From NCBI RefSeq assembly GCF_004114975.1, contig NZ_CP030051.1, forward strand, positions 4,402,001 to 4,466,000: a DNA stretch of 64,000 bases. Direction: 5' to 3'. The notes beneath the pieces are model-generated. The model was not told the origin of the DNA. It worked only from the letters and a program-made list of their open reading frames with translations, and searched no databases. Both the position numbers and the translations under genes were made by a program. This document shows positions 50,766-59,574 of this stretch, one piece after another. The DNA is from Bradyrhizobium guangdongense. Its GTDB lineage: Bacteria > Pseudomonadota > Alphaproteobacteria > Rhizobiales > Xanthobacteraceae. How positions within the stretch are numbered: the first letter of the stretch is position 1; every line of letters starts with the position of its first letter.

Positions 50766-51941
50766 CTAGCCTTCCACATCAAACCTCAACCCGGCATGGT
50801 CGACCAGCCGCCTGATCAGCTTGTGCTGCATCGCTGCGCCCGGCGTCCACAGACCGGGAGGCACATCCGGCGCGTCGCGCAGAAGGCAGATGGCGCATTC
50901 GGAAATCATCTTCGCCGTTGACGCATAACCGGGGTCGAGATCGCCTTTCACGGCCGCGCGAACCTGGCGCCCGTCCGGCGCGATCGCGATATAGAGCAGG
51001 TCGTAATGACCGGCGTCGCGCTCTTGCTTCGAAGGTCCCTCGCCCGGCTTGAGCGCCTCAGGGCCAGTCTTTTCACTATTGGCGGCCATCACGCGCTTGG
51101 CGTTGGCCAGCCCTTCGTCGCCCGGCCCCGTCAGCACCATCTCGTCGTAGACAAAGTCCCGGCCATAGGGGAATCCCATCAGCATGTTGGAGCGATGGAC
51201 ATTGCGGGTGTTCAGCATCGCCATCGCGAACGGAGCGGACCAGGATTGCAGGTCTTCCTCGAAAACAGGCTTGTTGCCGCGCGGCTGCCTGGGTCCTTCG
51301 AAGCCTGGCGTGAGTGCAAAGGGATCCTTGAGGATCGACACCAGGCTGAGATCCTGCGCAACCGCTTCGAAGGTGACTCGCGCGCTCGCCGAGGTGCCGC
51401 CGGAGAACTTCCAGCTGAGGTCGCGGACGCGCCCCTTCACGCGTGGCGCCGATGCCCCGAACACGCGCCTCGCTTGCTCCTGCACGAAGAACGCGCCGAG
51501 TTCGAACGGCATGGAATCGAAGCCGCAGGAGAACATGATGCGCGCCCCGCTCGCCTTTGCGGCCGCCTCATGCCTGTCGATCATCTGCTTCAGCCAGATC
51601 GGCTCGCCGCAGAGGTCCATGTAGTCGGTGCCGGCAGCGACGCAGGCGGCAAGCAGCTCGGACCCATAGAGCTGGTATGGACCAACCGTGGTGACGATCA
51701 GCTTCGCCTGATCGACCATTGCCTGCAACGACACGGGGTCGGCCGCGTCCGCTACGATGAGCGGCGTGTCCGCGGGCGCGCCGATGGCATCGCGAACGGA
51801 GGCGAGCTTGTCTCTGCTGCGTCCCGCCAACGCCCATGCCGGAGCCCCGTCACCCACATAGTTCGCAGCGAGATATTCGGCCACGAGCTGGCCGGTGTAT
51901 CCGGTTGCCCCGTAGACGACGATGTCGAACTTTGCGGACAC
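50766..51941 (-). CDS. Saccharopine dehydrogenase-like protein (paralogue A)
   Basis: A 391-residue NAD(P)-binding protein of the saccharopine dehydrogenase/trans-acting enoyl reductase family. GTG 51941 is chosen because it aligns with the start of its upstream paralogue; the frame continues further up inside that gene. Motifs: the Rossmann loop VVYGATGYTGQLVAEYL, VTTVGPYQLYGSELLAACVAAGTDYMDLCGE, and GARIMFSCGFDSMPFELGAF. It lies 5 bases after the paralogue's stop. By eye the two are about three-quarters identical, a recent tandem duplication. No substrate is known; related mycobacterial proteins reduce double bonds in lipid synthesis. Confidence 0.88.
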   Translation of the reverse strand: MSAKFDIVVYGATGYTGQLVAEYLAANYVGDGAPAWALAGRSRDKLASVRDAIGAPADTPLIVADAADPVSLQAMVDQAKLIVTTVGPYQLYGSELLAACVAAGTDYMDLCGEPIWLKQMIDRHEAAAKASGARIMFSCGFDSMPFELGAFFVQEQARRVFGASAPRVKGRVRDLSWKFSGGTSASARVTFEAVAQDLSLVSILKDPFALTPGFEGPRQPRGNKPVFEEDLQSWSAPFAMAMLNTRNVHRSNMLMGFPYGRDFVYDEMVLTGPGDEGLANAKRVMAANSEKTGPEALKPGEGPSKQERDAGHYDLLYIAIAPDGRQVRAAVKGDLDPGYASTAKMISECAICLLRDAPDVPPGLWTPGAAMQHKLIRRLVDHAGLRFDVEG

Positions 51942-51946
51942 TGGCC

Positions 51947-53125
51947 TTACGCTTCCACCTCGAATGTCAGGCCCGCATTGTCCCGCAGCCGCTTGATCAG
52001 CTTGTGCTGCATCGCCGCGCCCGGGGTCCAGAAGCCGGCGGCAACGTCCGTTGCATCGCGCAGCATGCAGATCGCGCATTCGGAGATCATCTTCGAGGTC
52101 GAGCCGTAACCAGGATCGCGATCGCCGGTGACGCCGGCGCGAACCATGCGGCCATCAGGCGCGATCGCAACATAGAGCAGATTGAACAGCCCGTTCTCGC
52201 GCTCTTCCTTCGACGGCCCCTCGCCCGGCTTCGGCGCGCTCGGACCTGTCTTCTCGGCATTGGCCGCCATCACGCGCTTGGCGTTGGCCTCGCCCTTCTC
52301 GCCGGGTCCGGTCAAAACCATTTCGTCGTAGACGAAGTCGCGGCCGTAGGGAAAGCCCATCAGCATGTTGGAGCGGTGGACGTTGCGGGTATTGATCAGC
52401 GCCATCATGAACGGCGCCGCCCAGGATTGCAGGTCTTCCTCAACGAGCGGCTTGTTGCCTTTCGGCTGCTTCGGGCCGGCAAAGCCCGGCGTCAGCGCGA
52501 ACGGATCGTTCAGGATCGCGATGAGGCTCATGTCCTTGGCAACAGCGTCAAAGGTCGCCTTTGCACTCGCGGCGGTGCCGCCCGACAGCGTGCCGCGCAT
52601 GTCGCGCACGCGCCCCTTCACGCGCGCCGCAGGAGCGCCAAACACACGCTTGGCCTCTTCCTGCACGAAGAACGTGCCGAGCTCGAACGGCACGGAATCG
52701 AAGCCGCAGGAGAACACGATGCGTGCGCCGCTGTCCTTCGCAGCAGCCTCGTACTTGTCGATCATCTGCCGCATCCAGATCGGCTCGCCGCAGAGGTCGA
52801 AATAATCCGTACCGGTCGCGACGCAGGCGGCGAGCAGTTCCTCGCCGTAGAGCTGATATGGGCCGACCGTCGTGATGACGGACATCGTCTGTTCCGCCAT
52901 CGCCTTGAGCGAAGCCGCATCGGACGCATCGGCGACGATCAGCGGCGTAGCGGCAGGCGCGCCGATTGCGTCGCGCACGGATTTCAGCTTCTCGAGGCTG
53001 CGACCCGCCATCGCCCATTTCAGCGAGGCATCGCCCTTATAGTGCGTCGCCAGATATTCGGCGACGAGCTGGCCGGTGAAACCGGTCGCGCCATAGACAA
53101 CGATGTCGAACTTCGCAGAGCTCAT
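51947..53125 (-). CDS. Saccharopine dehydrogenase-like protein (paralogue B)
   Basis: A 392-residue relative of the gene just downstream. VVYGATGFTGQLVAEYL is its nucleotide-binding loop, followed by TTVGPYQLYGEELLAACVATGTDYFDLCGEP and FSCGFDSVPFELGTFFVQEEAKR. MLMGFPYGRDFVYDEMVLTG and WTPGAAMQHKLI are shared with the paralogue to the letter, so selection keeps these patches. It follows the DUF169 gene by 9 bases and precedes paralogue A by 5, so they are one operon. Confidence 0.9.
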   Translation of the reverse strand: MSSAKFDIVVYGATGFTGQLVAEYLATHYKGDASLKWAMAGRSLEKLKSVRDAIGAPAATPLIVADASDAASLKAMAEQTMSVITTVGPYQLYGEELLAACVATGTDYFDLCGEPIWMRQMIDKYEAAAKDSGARIVFSCGFDSVPFELGTFFVQEEAKRVFGAPAARVKGRVRDMRGTLSGGTAASAKATFDAVAKDMSLIAILNDPFALTPGFAGPKQPKGNKPLVEEDLQSWAAPFMMALINTRNVHRSNMLMGFPYGRDFVYDEMVLTGPGEKGEANAKRVMAANAEKTGPSAPKPGEGPSKEERENGLFNLLYVAIAPDGRMVRAGVTGDRDPGYGSTSKMISECAICMLRDATDVAAGFWTPGAAMQHKLIKRLRDNAGLTFEVEA

Positions 53126-53134
53126 GGTCGGCCT

Positions 53135-53917
53135 TTACTTCTTTGCGTAACTCACGCCCATGCCGGCGCGGACGTCGCTTTGAATTCCATAGGGCGGGAT
53201 CGGATAGCGCAGGCCGTTCTTGGCCAGCGCCTTCATGCCCTCGATTGCCTTGGCGAGATGGGAGGGCTTCAAGGCCATCAGCATCTCCTCGTCCGGCACG
53301 CCGCCATAGCGCCGTTCGGCATAGCATGGCAAGGACAGGCTGGGCTCGCCGGTCTTGAGCGCCCGTCCCCAGGAATCCGCGCAGGCGGTCTCGCCGACCA
53401 CGCCCCATTCGAACTTCTTGTAACCGGTATATTGCAGCCCGTTGATCAGGATGATCATCTGGCCGGGCGTCGCATAGACGAGGCAGATGTCGGGCGGATT
53501 GAGCCGGCCGCTTGCGAGCGGGCTGACGGCGAGCGCTTGATATTGTCCGAAGGGAACCACGTCCAGGGCTTGCTGGCGCTTGCGCGCATCTTCCGCCGTG
53601 CCGTGCCAGACGCCGACATAGTTCTCTCCCGCGAGCCATTTGTCGTCCTGCGGCGCGAGGCCGATCACCGCGCGGCACTGCGCGCCGACAAGATCCTCGC
53701 CGGTAATGCCGACGGTCCACCCGAGGCGCGAGGCCATGCTGACGATCTGATCGGTGGTGTGAACCGCATTCGGCCGCCGGATTTTCGGGATCGCCTCCAT
53801 GTCCGCAGCATGCGCGAACAGCTTCATGCCTGTTACCGTCGTCTTCAGCCGCAACAGGCTGTTGAGATCGGCGACGAGGCCGGCAAGGTCGATCGTATCA
53901 GCGGCTTGCTGCTGCAT
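53135..53917 (-). CDS. DUF169 family protein
   Basis: A 260-residue protein from ATG 53917 (GGGAGG upstream; the longer frame is unsupported). Typical DUF169 patches: LRLKTTVTGMKLF at the N-terminus, then RAVIGLAPQDDKWLAGENYVGVWHG, PPDICLVYATPGQMIILINGLQYTGYKKFEWGVVGETACADSWGRAL, and SLPCYAERRYGGVPDEEMLMAL. Two or three conserved cysteines are visible in the last third. The family is uncharacterised. It is second in a four-gene minus-strand operon. Confidence 0.87.
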   Translation of the reverse strand: MQQQAADTIDLAGLVADLNSLLRLKTTVTGMKLFAHAADMEAIPKIRRPNAVHTTDQIVSMASRLGWTVGITGEDLVGAQCRAVIGLAPQDDKWLAGENYVGVWHGTAEDARKRQQALDVVPFGQYQALAVSPLASGRLNPPDICLVYATPGQMIILINGLQYTGYKKFEWGVVGETACADSWGRALKTGEPSLSLPCYAERRYGGVPDEEMLMALKPSHLAKAIEGMKALAKNGLRYPIPPYGIQSDVRAGMGVSYAKK

Positions 53918-53958
53918 GGCATCCTCCCGACGCGGACGTTTTGCTTCTGAGGCCAGTT

Positions 53959-54813
53959 CTAGTCCTTGGCCGGCCCGGGAAGCAACTCGCTGGTTCTGCC
54001 CATGAGGCGGTAGGCCACAAGGCCGATCCATTCGCGCATGGCCACCTCGGTGCGGCCGAGACCATCAGCGCTGACATTGGTGAACGAGAACAGATCGTCG
54101 CGTCCGCCCATCCGCCAGTCGACAGGATAGGCCTGGACGTCAAATCCGGCCTTGCGGAAAATTCCGATCGAACGCGGCATGTGATAGGCCGAGGTGACCA
54201 GCAGCCAGCGCTGGCCCGGCTTCGGCGCGACCAGGCGCTTGGTGAAGATCGCGTTTTCGTAGGTGTTGCGCGAGTCCCGTTCGACGATCAGGCGCTCCCT
54301 CGGAATGCCGATGCTTTCCAGGATCGGGACCGAATAGTCGGCCTCCCTGGCGCCGGTCGAAATCAGGTTCGCAGAGCCACCCGTGAAAACGATCCGCGCA
54401 TTCGGATAGCGGCGCGCAAGCTCGGCCGGTGCGAGCAGGCGATCGGCTCCGTGCGTGACCACCGGCGTCCGATGCGCCGCCGACAGATCGGTATCGACGG
54501 AGCCGCCCAGCACGATGATGCCGTCGGGGGCGCCGCGCGCGGGATCCCACGGAGGAAAGCGCGACTCCAGCGGATAGAGCAAGAGATTGCCGAGCGGCGA
54601 AAAGGCGGCGAGTGCGAGCAGGACCAGTGTGGTCGCGGCCAGTTTCCGACCGAGCCCGGCAAAGCGCGTTGCCATCAACACGACCGAGATGATCCCGAGC
54701 TCGACCAGAAGATTGATCGGCAGCACGGCCGCGCCGAGCGTTTTGGAAAGAACGAAGAACAGGAGAAACCTCGCTTGAGTGATCGGGTGCGGCTTGACCT
54801 GCCCCCTTGTCAT
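53959..54813 (-). CDS. YdcF/SanA-like DUF218 membrane protein
   Basis: A 284-residue protein with two N-terminal membrane segments (ARFLLFFVLSKTLGAAVLPIN, and VELGIISVVLMATRF through LVLLALAAFSPLG). A DUF218 domain follows: DGIIVLGGSVDTDL, LARRYPNARIVFTGGSAN, ILESIGIPRERLIVERDSRNTYENAIF and LVTSAYHMPRSIGIFRKAGFDVQAYPVD. ElyC and SanA of this family act in envelope and lipid-carrier balance. The start at 54813 follows AAGAAG; the longer frame overlaps the divergent gene. It heads the operon with DUF169, 41 bases apart. Confidence 0.9.
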   Translation of the reverse strand: MTRGQVKPHPITQARFLLFFVLSKTLGAAVLPINLLVELGIISVVLMATRFAGLGRKLAATTLVLLALAAFSPLGNLLLYPLESRFPPWDPARGAPDGIIVLGGSVDTDLSAAHRTPVVTHGADRLLAPAELARRYPNARIVFTGGSANLISTGAREADYSVPILESIGIPRERLIVERDSRNTYENAIFTKRLVAPKPGQRWLLVTSAYHMPRSIGIFRKAGFDVQAYPVDWRMGGRDDLFSFTNVSADGLGRTEVAMREWIGLVAYRLMGRTSELLPGPAKD

Positions 54814-54907
54814 CAGAAATCTTCTTGGGAGAGGATCGATTGTCCGGTCAAGCCCCGGCATACATGATCTCGTGACAAGGTCCGATGAAACCGACTGGAC
54901 GCGGCAA

Positions 54908-55849
54908 ATGACCCAACACCACCTGCATTCAAGTCCCGAAACCTGCCATTGGGGCTTCTTTGAAGCCGCGCTTAAACCGGTCCTCACCATTGCCAGCGGC
55001 GACGAGGTGATTGTCGATACCATCAGCGGCGGTCCGGACATGCTGCCCGACCGCAGCAAGTTTCACGTTCCGCCGGAGATGCTCGAGGTTCATGCCAGGA
55101 ACGAGCGGATGCTCCCCGGCCATATCCTGACCGGCCCGATCGCGGTCGAAGGCGCCGAGCCCGGCGATGTCCTCGCCGTCGAGATCCTCGACGTCCAGCT
55201 GCGGCAGGACTGGGGCTGGAATCTGATCAAGCCGCTGTCGGGCACCCTGCCCGACGATTTCCACGAGACGCGCATCCTCAACATCCCGCTCGACCGGACA
55301 CGGATGGTCGGCCGGATGCCGTGGGGCCTCGACCTGCCCCTGAAGCCGTTCTTCGGGGTGATGGGCGTGTCGCCGCCCCCGAGCTGGGGCCGCATCTCTT
55401 CGCTCGTGCCACGCGCCATGGGCGGCAATCTCGACAACAAGGAGCTCGGCGCCAGCGCCACATTGTATCTGCCGGTCTTCGTTCCCGGCGCGATGTTCTC
55501 CTGTGGCGACGGCCATGGCGTTCAGGGCGACGGCGAGGTCTGCGTCACCGCGATCGAGACGGCGCTGCAGGGCCGATTCCGGCTGACGCTGCGCAAGGAT
55601 TTGCGGTTCGATTACCCGCGTGCGGAAACGCCGACCCACTACATGACGATGGCGATGGACCCCGACCTCGACCAATGCGCGGTGCGGGCGCTGCGCGACA
55701 TGATCATTTTACTCGGGGAGCTCAGAGGCCTGTCGCGCGAGGACGCCTACACGCTCTGCAGTCTCGCGGCCGATCTGCGGGTGACCCAGACCGTCAACGG
55801 CTCGAAGGGCATCCATTGCATGATCGAAAAAGCGATCGTGCACGGCTAA
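54908..55849 (+). CDS. Acetamidase/formamidase family protein
   Basis: A 313-residue FmdA/AmdA-family hydrolase that would release ammonium from a short amide. ATG 54908 is chosen; the frame starts earlier over the divergent gene. Motifs: GHILTGPIAVEGAEPGDVLAVEIL, FFGVMGVSPPPSWGRISSLVPRAMGGNLDNKEL, the metal/active-site text GAMFSCGDGHGVQGDGEVCVTAIET, and MDPDLDQCAVRALRDMI. All regions expected for the family are there. It is monocistronic as far as seen. Confidence 0.9.
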   Translation: MTQHHLHSSPETCHWGFFEAALKPVLTIASGDEVIVDTISGGPDMLPDRSKFHVPPEMLEVHARNERMLPGHILTGPIAVEGAEPGDVLAVEILDVQLRQDWGWNLIKPLSGTLPDDFHETRILNIPLDRTRMVGRMPWGLDLPLKPFFGVMGVSPPPSWGRISSLVPRAMGGNLDNKELGASATLYLPVFVPGAMFSCGDGHGVQGDGEVCVTAIETALQGRFRLTLRKDLRFDYPRAETPTHYMTMAMDPDLDQCAVRALRDMIILLGELRGLSREDAYTLCSLAADLRVTQTVNGSKGIHCMIEKAIVHG

Positions 55850-56047
55850 GCCCGCCCACATCTTCTGACCTGCTGCCCCCAACAAGCCGCGCGGGATTCC
55901 GCGCGGCGCGGGCAGGCGCATCCTTTTCCCGTGCGATTCCAATGCGCTGAACCACCGTACCAGCCCGGATTTGACTTCCGCCCCTGAACCTAAATAGAGT
56001 CTTAATCGTTACTTTTATGTACCCGAGTAAGAGGCTAGCGTTCGGCC

Positions 56048-56245
56048 ATGGCCACCGAAAAAGCCGAGACTGACCGCATTCCCGTAACCTTGGCGCTCTC
56101 GACCATCACCTACCTGGAGAAGTTGGTGAGACAGGGCACCCACGGCACCAGCGTTCCCGGCGTCGCACGGACATTGATCGAGGAAGGCATCCGTCTCGCC
56201 ATCAAGGACGGGCTTTTGTCGATTCGCGACAATGGCAGGACGTGA
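56048..56245 (+). CDS. Small putative ribbon-helix-helix protein
   Basis: A 65-residue protein. IPVTLALSTITYLEKLVRQGTHGTSVPGVARTLIEEGIRLAI reads as a strand and two helices in the manner of ribbon-helix-helix DNA binders or antitoxin-like regulators. No toxin partner is next to it. It is 47 bases upstream of gcrA, so it may be co-transcribed. The family assignment rests on pattern only. Confidence 0.62.
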   Translation: MATEKAETDRIPVTLALSTITYLEKLVRQGTHGTSVPGVARTLIEEGIRLAIKDGLLSIRDNGRT

Positions 56246-56292
56246 GCGCGCGACGCGCTTGATGCGGACGGATCTCGGCGACTAGTGGCCGG

Positions 56293-56793
56293 ATGTCGCA
56301 ACCTGGGACCGTACAAATGCCTGCTCTCTCACCGACCTGGACCGTTGAACGAATTGAACTGTTGAAGCGGCACTTCGAGGCCGGATTGTCGTGCCGCGAG
56401 ATCGCCGCCGATATCGGCGTCAGCCGCAACGCCGTGATCGGCAAGCTGTCGCGATTGAACCTCACGCGCGGCCGCTCAGTCGACGAGCGCAGACTTCAGG
56501 ACAGAACGAGCGCGCCGCGCGCGCCGAAAGCGGTGCCCCGGCTGCAATTCGAAATGCTTGCTACGATCTACGGCGAAGCGGACGCACCCGTAGTGACCGG
56601 CCCGATCGACGACGCCAATCGCTGCTCCCTAATGGAGCTTCGCGAATACAGCTGTCGCTGGCCGATTTCGACGCCGGGGGCCGAGGATTTCCGCTTCTGC
56701 GGTAACGCCGCGCAGGACGGCCAGCCCTATTGCACCGGCCATAGCCGCCTGGCCTACCGGCCGAACTCGCGCGGCCGCCTCATGCGCGGCTGA
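56293..56793 (+). CDS. gcrA: GcrA cell-cycle regulator
   Basis: Alphaproteobacterial transcription factor that binds sigma-70 RNA polymerase and methylated GANTC sites to drive S-phase genes. The 166-residue product has the N-terminal helix-turn-helix TWTVERIELLKRHFEAGLSCREIAADIGVSRNAVIGKLSRLNL and a C-terminal sigma-interacting domain with CSLMELREYSCRWPISTPGAEDFRFCGN and YCTGHSRLAYRP, including the conserved cysteines. ATG 56293 or the in-frame ATG 56317 could start it. A hairpin terminator follows 25 bases after the stop. Confidence 0.9.
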   Translation: MSQPGTVQMPALSPTWTVERIELLKRHFEAGLSCREIAADIGVSRNAVIGKLSRLNLTRGRSVDERRLQDRTSAPRAPKAVPRLQFEMLATIYGEADAPVVTGPIDDANRCSLMELREYSCRWPISTPGAEDFRFCGNAAQDGQPYCTGHSRLAYRPNSRGRLMRG

Positions 56794-56817
56794 CGCCAGC
56801 CCCACTCGACAACGAAA

Positions 56818-56845
56818 AACCTCCGGCAGGGCACTACCGGAGGTT
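56818..56845 (+). terminator. Hairpin terminator after gcrA
   Basis: Stem AACCTCCGG/CCGGAGGTT with a 10-base loop, then TTCTTGG. A second hairpin CTTAGC-GTGAA-GCTAAG follows at about 56855-56871. On the minus strand the first hairpin ends in TTTTTCG, so it may act both ways. The rest of 56794-57017 shows nothing else. Confidence 0.65.
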
Positions 56846-57017
56846 CTTGGAGGCTTAGCGTGAAGCTAAGAGCCGTGACTTTCGAAATCGGCTGCGAGCC
56901 ATATAGCTGAGCAACTCAGGTAAGTAAATAAATTTGGCGCAATCAAATCGCATAGCTCGTCTTCGTTGCTTGCGCAGACGGCTTCTGATTTTCGCAACCG
57001 GCGTTCCCATCAAGAAA

Positions 57018-57045
57018 AGGCCCCGGCGGTGTCCCGCCGGGGCCT
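57018..57045 (-). terminator. Terminator downstream of the porin gene
   Basis: A 12-bp perfect stem AGGCCCCGGCGG/CCGCCGGGGCCT with a TGTC loop. On the minus strand TTTTCTTGA follows. It is 26 bases after the porin stop. Confidence 0.88.
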
Positions 57046-57070
57046 GGTCAGATCGTCGGAAAACCTGAGC

Positions 57071-58627
57071 TTACCAGTTGCGCTGGGCGCGCAGCAGCAT
57101 GCTGTAGGTGTCCTGATCCTTCAGCTCGTAGGTCGCGGCGGGCTTGCCAACCGAGGTCAGCGCCGGCGTCGTGATCGTGCCCGAGTACTTCTGGTCGAGG
57201 TGGCTGTAGGTGAAGTCAGCCGAGAAGGTCAGGTTCTTGACCGGCGTCCAGCGAGTGATGACACCGACCTGGCCGATATTGAAGTCCGGGTTGCAGGTGC
57301 CGGTCAGGGTCGCGAACGCGGCGCTGCCGCAGATCAGGCCCTTGGCCGTGCCGCTGTAGTTCACAGCCGCCCACGCGCCGTACAGTCCCGTGTTCCAGTA
57401 CGGATTCCAGTTGTGGGTGTAGGCACCACGGAAACCATAGGTCTTGGTCAGCTCGAGGCTGCCGCCCGGCGCGAACACCGCGTCAGACACGCCGGCGAAG
57501 CCGATGCTCTGATAGGCCGCGTTCGAGCTGCCGAACATCGAGTAGCTGGTCGCGGTCAGCTCCTGGAAGTTGTAGCGGCTCGCACCCTCGGTGTAGACGC
57601 CCTGCACGTTGATCACGTCGCCGGCACCGGTCGGGATGTTCTTGATCGACAGAGCGAGCTGGACCGCCCAGCCCCACTTGTCTTCGGGGTGACCGGTCGT
57701 CTCGGTCGCGCCATAATAGCCGACATGATTGTCGTGGGCGGCGACCGACGCCTGGAACAGACCCCAGGCCTGATCGACGCGGATGTTGCCGACGATGTCG
57801 GGGGCTCGCGTGCCGCCGAAATCGCTGGACCCATAGGCGCCGCCGAGCACGCCGGTGGTCGACATCCCTGCGACGTTCCAGAGGTTGGTCTGGAAGATCT
57901 GCGTCTGGTCCTGAACCGAGATCGTGCCCGACACGCCCTGACCGAAATCGGCGGTGTAGGTGGCCTGCGGAACGCCGTTGGTGGTGCCGCTGCCGCCGAC
58001 CAGCTGGTCGAAGTTGTTGCCGGGATAGTTGATCCAGGGCGCGTCGAACTGCGACACCGCCTTACCGAGGGTGAAGCCGGCGAACTGGATGAAGGCGTAG
58101 TAGACGCCGAGCGAACCGCCCGAGATCGCGCCGTCGGTACCGTTGACGGAGCCGCCGCCCGAACCGACGAGGCCGGTGCCGGCCGCGTTGAGACCGAGCG
58201 TGCTGCTGTACTGGGTCGCGCCCGTTCCCGAGCCGGTGCCGACATAGTTGCCGGTGGTCCAGGTGAAGACCGCGTCGAAATAGGTGCGGACTACGCCGTA
58301 TTCGGTCGCGCTGCGCGTGTCGATGTTGAGATCCTCACGAGCGCGCAGCGAGTAGTAGTTGTTCAGGCGGTTGTTCGCCGCGAACACGCCGTTGTACTGG
58401 GCACTGTAATTGCCGCCGGCATTGAGCGCGACTTCCGCACGCAGATAGCCGCCGAGCTTGATGCAGGTATCGGTGCCCGGGATGTAGTAGAAACCCGCAC
58501 CGTACAGCGAGCAGATCTTCACGTATTCGACCGCCTTGGCCTTGACCGGAAGATCAGCCGCCTGAGCTCCACCGACGGCGATCAGACCCGCCGCAGTGCC
58601 GAGCAAAAGGCTCTTCACCACTTTCAT
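57071..58627 (-). CDS. Outer-membrane porin (Omp2b/porin_2 family)
   Basis: General diffusion porin of rhizobia and Brucella, a trimeric beta-barrel. The 518-residue product has a signal peptide (MKVVKSLLLGTAAGLIAVGGAQA). The family start DLPVKAKAVEYVKICSLYGAGFYYIPGTDTCIKLGGYLRAEV follows, with the Cys pair of the first loop. There are many amphipathic strands and the C-terminus TYSMLLRAQRNW ends in an aromatic residue as barrel proteins do. GGAGG is seven bases before the ATG. A Gly/Ser/Thr-rich loop around 125-160 is longer than in short family members. Confidence 0.94.
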   Translation of the reverse strand: MKVVKSLLLGTAAGLIAVGGAQAADLPVKAKAVEYVKICSLYGAGFYYIPGTDTCIKLGGYLRAEVALNAGGNYSAQYNGVFAANNRLNNYYSLRAREDLNIDTRSATEYGVVRTYFDAVFTWTTGNYVGTGSGTGATQYSSTLGLNAAGTGLVGSGGGSVNGTDGAISGGSLGVYYAFIQFAGFTLGKAVSQFDAPWINYPGNNFDQLVGGSGTTNGVPQATYTADFGQGVSGTISVQDQTQIFQTNLWNVAGMSTTGVLGGAYGSSDFGGTRAPDIVGNIRVDQAWGLFQASVAAHDNHVGYYGATETTGHPEDKWGWAVQLALSIKNIPTGAGDVINVQGVYTEGASRYNFQELTATSYSMFGSSNAAYQSIGFAGVSDAVFAPGGSLELTKTYGFRGAYTHNWNPYWNTGLYGAWAAVNYSGTAKGLICGSAAFATLTGTCNPDFNIGQVGVITRWTPVKNLTFSADFTYSHLDQKYSGTITTPALTSVGKPAATYELKDQDTYSMLLRAQRNW

Positions 58628-59036
58628 TTAAAACCTCCAAGCTGCTCATTTTGCGGAGACCGGACCATGAGGCCCCCCAGATCCCCGTCTCTTCAAATCC
58701 GCTCGGCCGCTTCGCGCTTCCGGACACACCCGCATTCGACGCGAGGGACGTGAGCGAACCACCTGCAACGGGACGATCGAGAACCCCCCACCGCCATGGG
58801 CTACTATGACTGCGCTATTCCATTAATCAAAATACTTTATTAGATCAGCTTTATGGTTTTGGAAACTCTGTGTCTGCGGCGCAACACACTGCACGTGCGC
58901 GAATCCTGACCTGCTCATATTTGTAATTTCCGTGACAAAATAATCCTGCTCTGCACTTGCGTCAGGGCAGACTTGCGTGGACTATGGCCGTCGCGAACAC
59001 CGGCCAGACAGAAATTCAGCCTGCGGGAGTGACGCT
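58628..59036. other. Intergenic region between the porin and the MarR gene
   Basis: A 409-base divergent promoter region without a gene. The 58815-58870 stretch is markedly AT-rich against its surroundings and could hold the porin promoter. Several T/A-rich motifs (TTGTAA, AAAATAAT) lie near 58920-58945 in front of the MarR gene. No clear consensus promoter was pinned down. Confidence 0.55.
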
Positions 59037-59543
59037 GTGTCAGCGACGAGGAAAGAAGGGGCGCGCCTCCGCTCCGTCGGCAATCTCGATATCATCAGGC
59101 GCTTCACCTGGGAGATATCGTCGATCAACATGTATCTGGAGGAGCTGCGTCAGTTCTGGGCGAGAACGCTGGGCATCAGCGGGCCGCAATGGCTGATCCT
59201 GATGGCGATTTCCGACCTCGACAAGGACGACGGCGTTCCCGTCAACGTGGTCTCGAAACTCCTCCACGTCGATCCGTCGTTCGTCACCACACAGTCCAAG
59301 CTTCTCGAAAAGAAGGGACTGCTGCGCCGCCGCCCCTCACCGACCGACGCGCGCGTGGTGCGACTGTCGCTGGTCGAGAAGACTCAAAAGCACATCGCCA
59401 GCCTCAACGAGCAGTACAAGACAATTCGCGAATTCGTCTTCCAGGAGTTCGACGAGAACGAGCTGACCGAATTCACCGCCAAGCTCGCGATGCTGAAGAC
59501 CCGGCTTGAAAAGGCCTGCGTCAGGATATCCCTCGACTTCTGA
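59037..59543 (+). CDS. MarR-family transcription regulator
   Basis: A 168-residue winged-helix regulator. GTG 59037 has GGGAG at good spacing and is preferred to ATG-like starts 60 bases upstream. The core is MYLEELRQFWARTLGISGPQWLILMAI, then VNVVSKLLHVDPSFVTTQSKLLEKKGLLRRRPSPTDARVVRLSLVEKTQ, with recognition helix and wing. It is convergent with the alpha/beta hydrolase gene, the stops 31 bases apart. It may act on that gene or on the nearby porin. Confidence 0.9.
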   Translation: MSATRKEGARLRSVGNLDIIRRFTWEISSINMYLEELRQFWARTLGISGPQWLILMAISDLDKDDGVPVNVVSKLLHVDPSFVTTQSKLLEKKGLLRRRPSPTDARVVRLSLVEKTQKHIASLNEQYKTIREFVFQEFDENELTEFTAKLAMLKTRLEKACVRISLDF

Positions 59544-59574
59544 GGCGTCCCGTCTCCCGGGCCGCAGATCGCGC

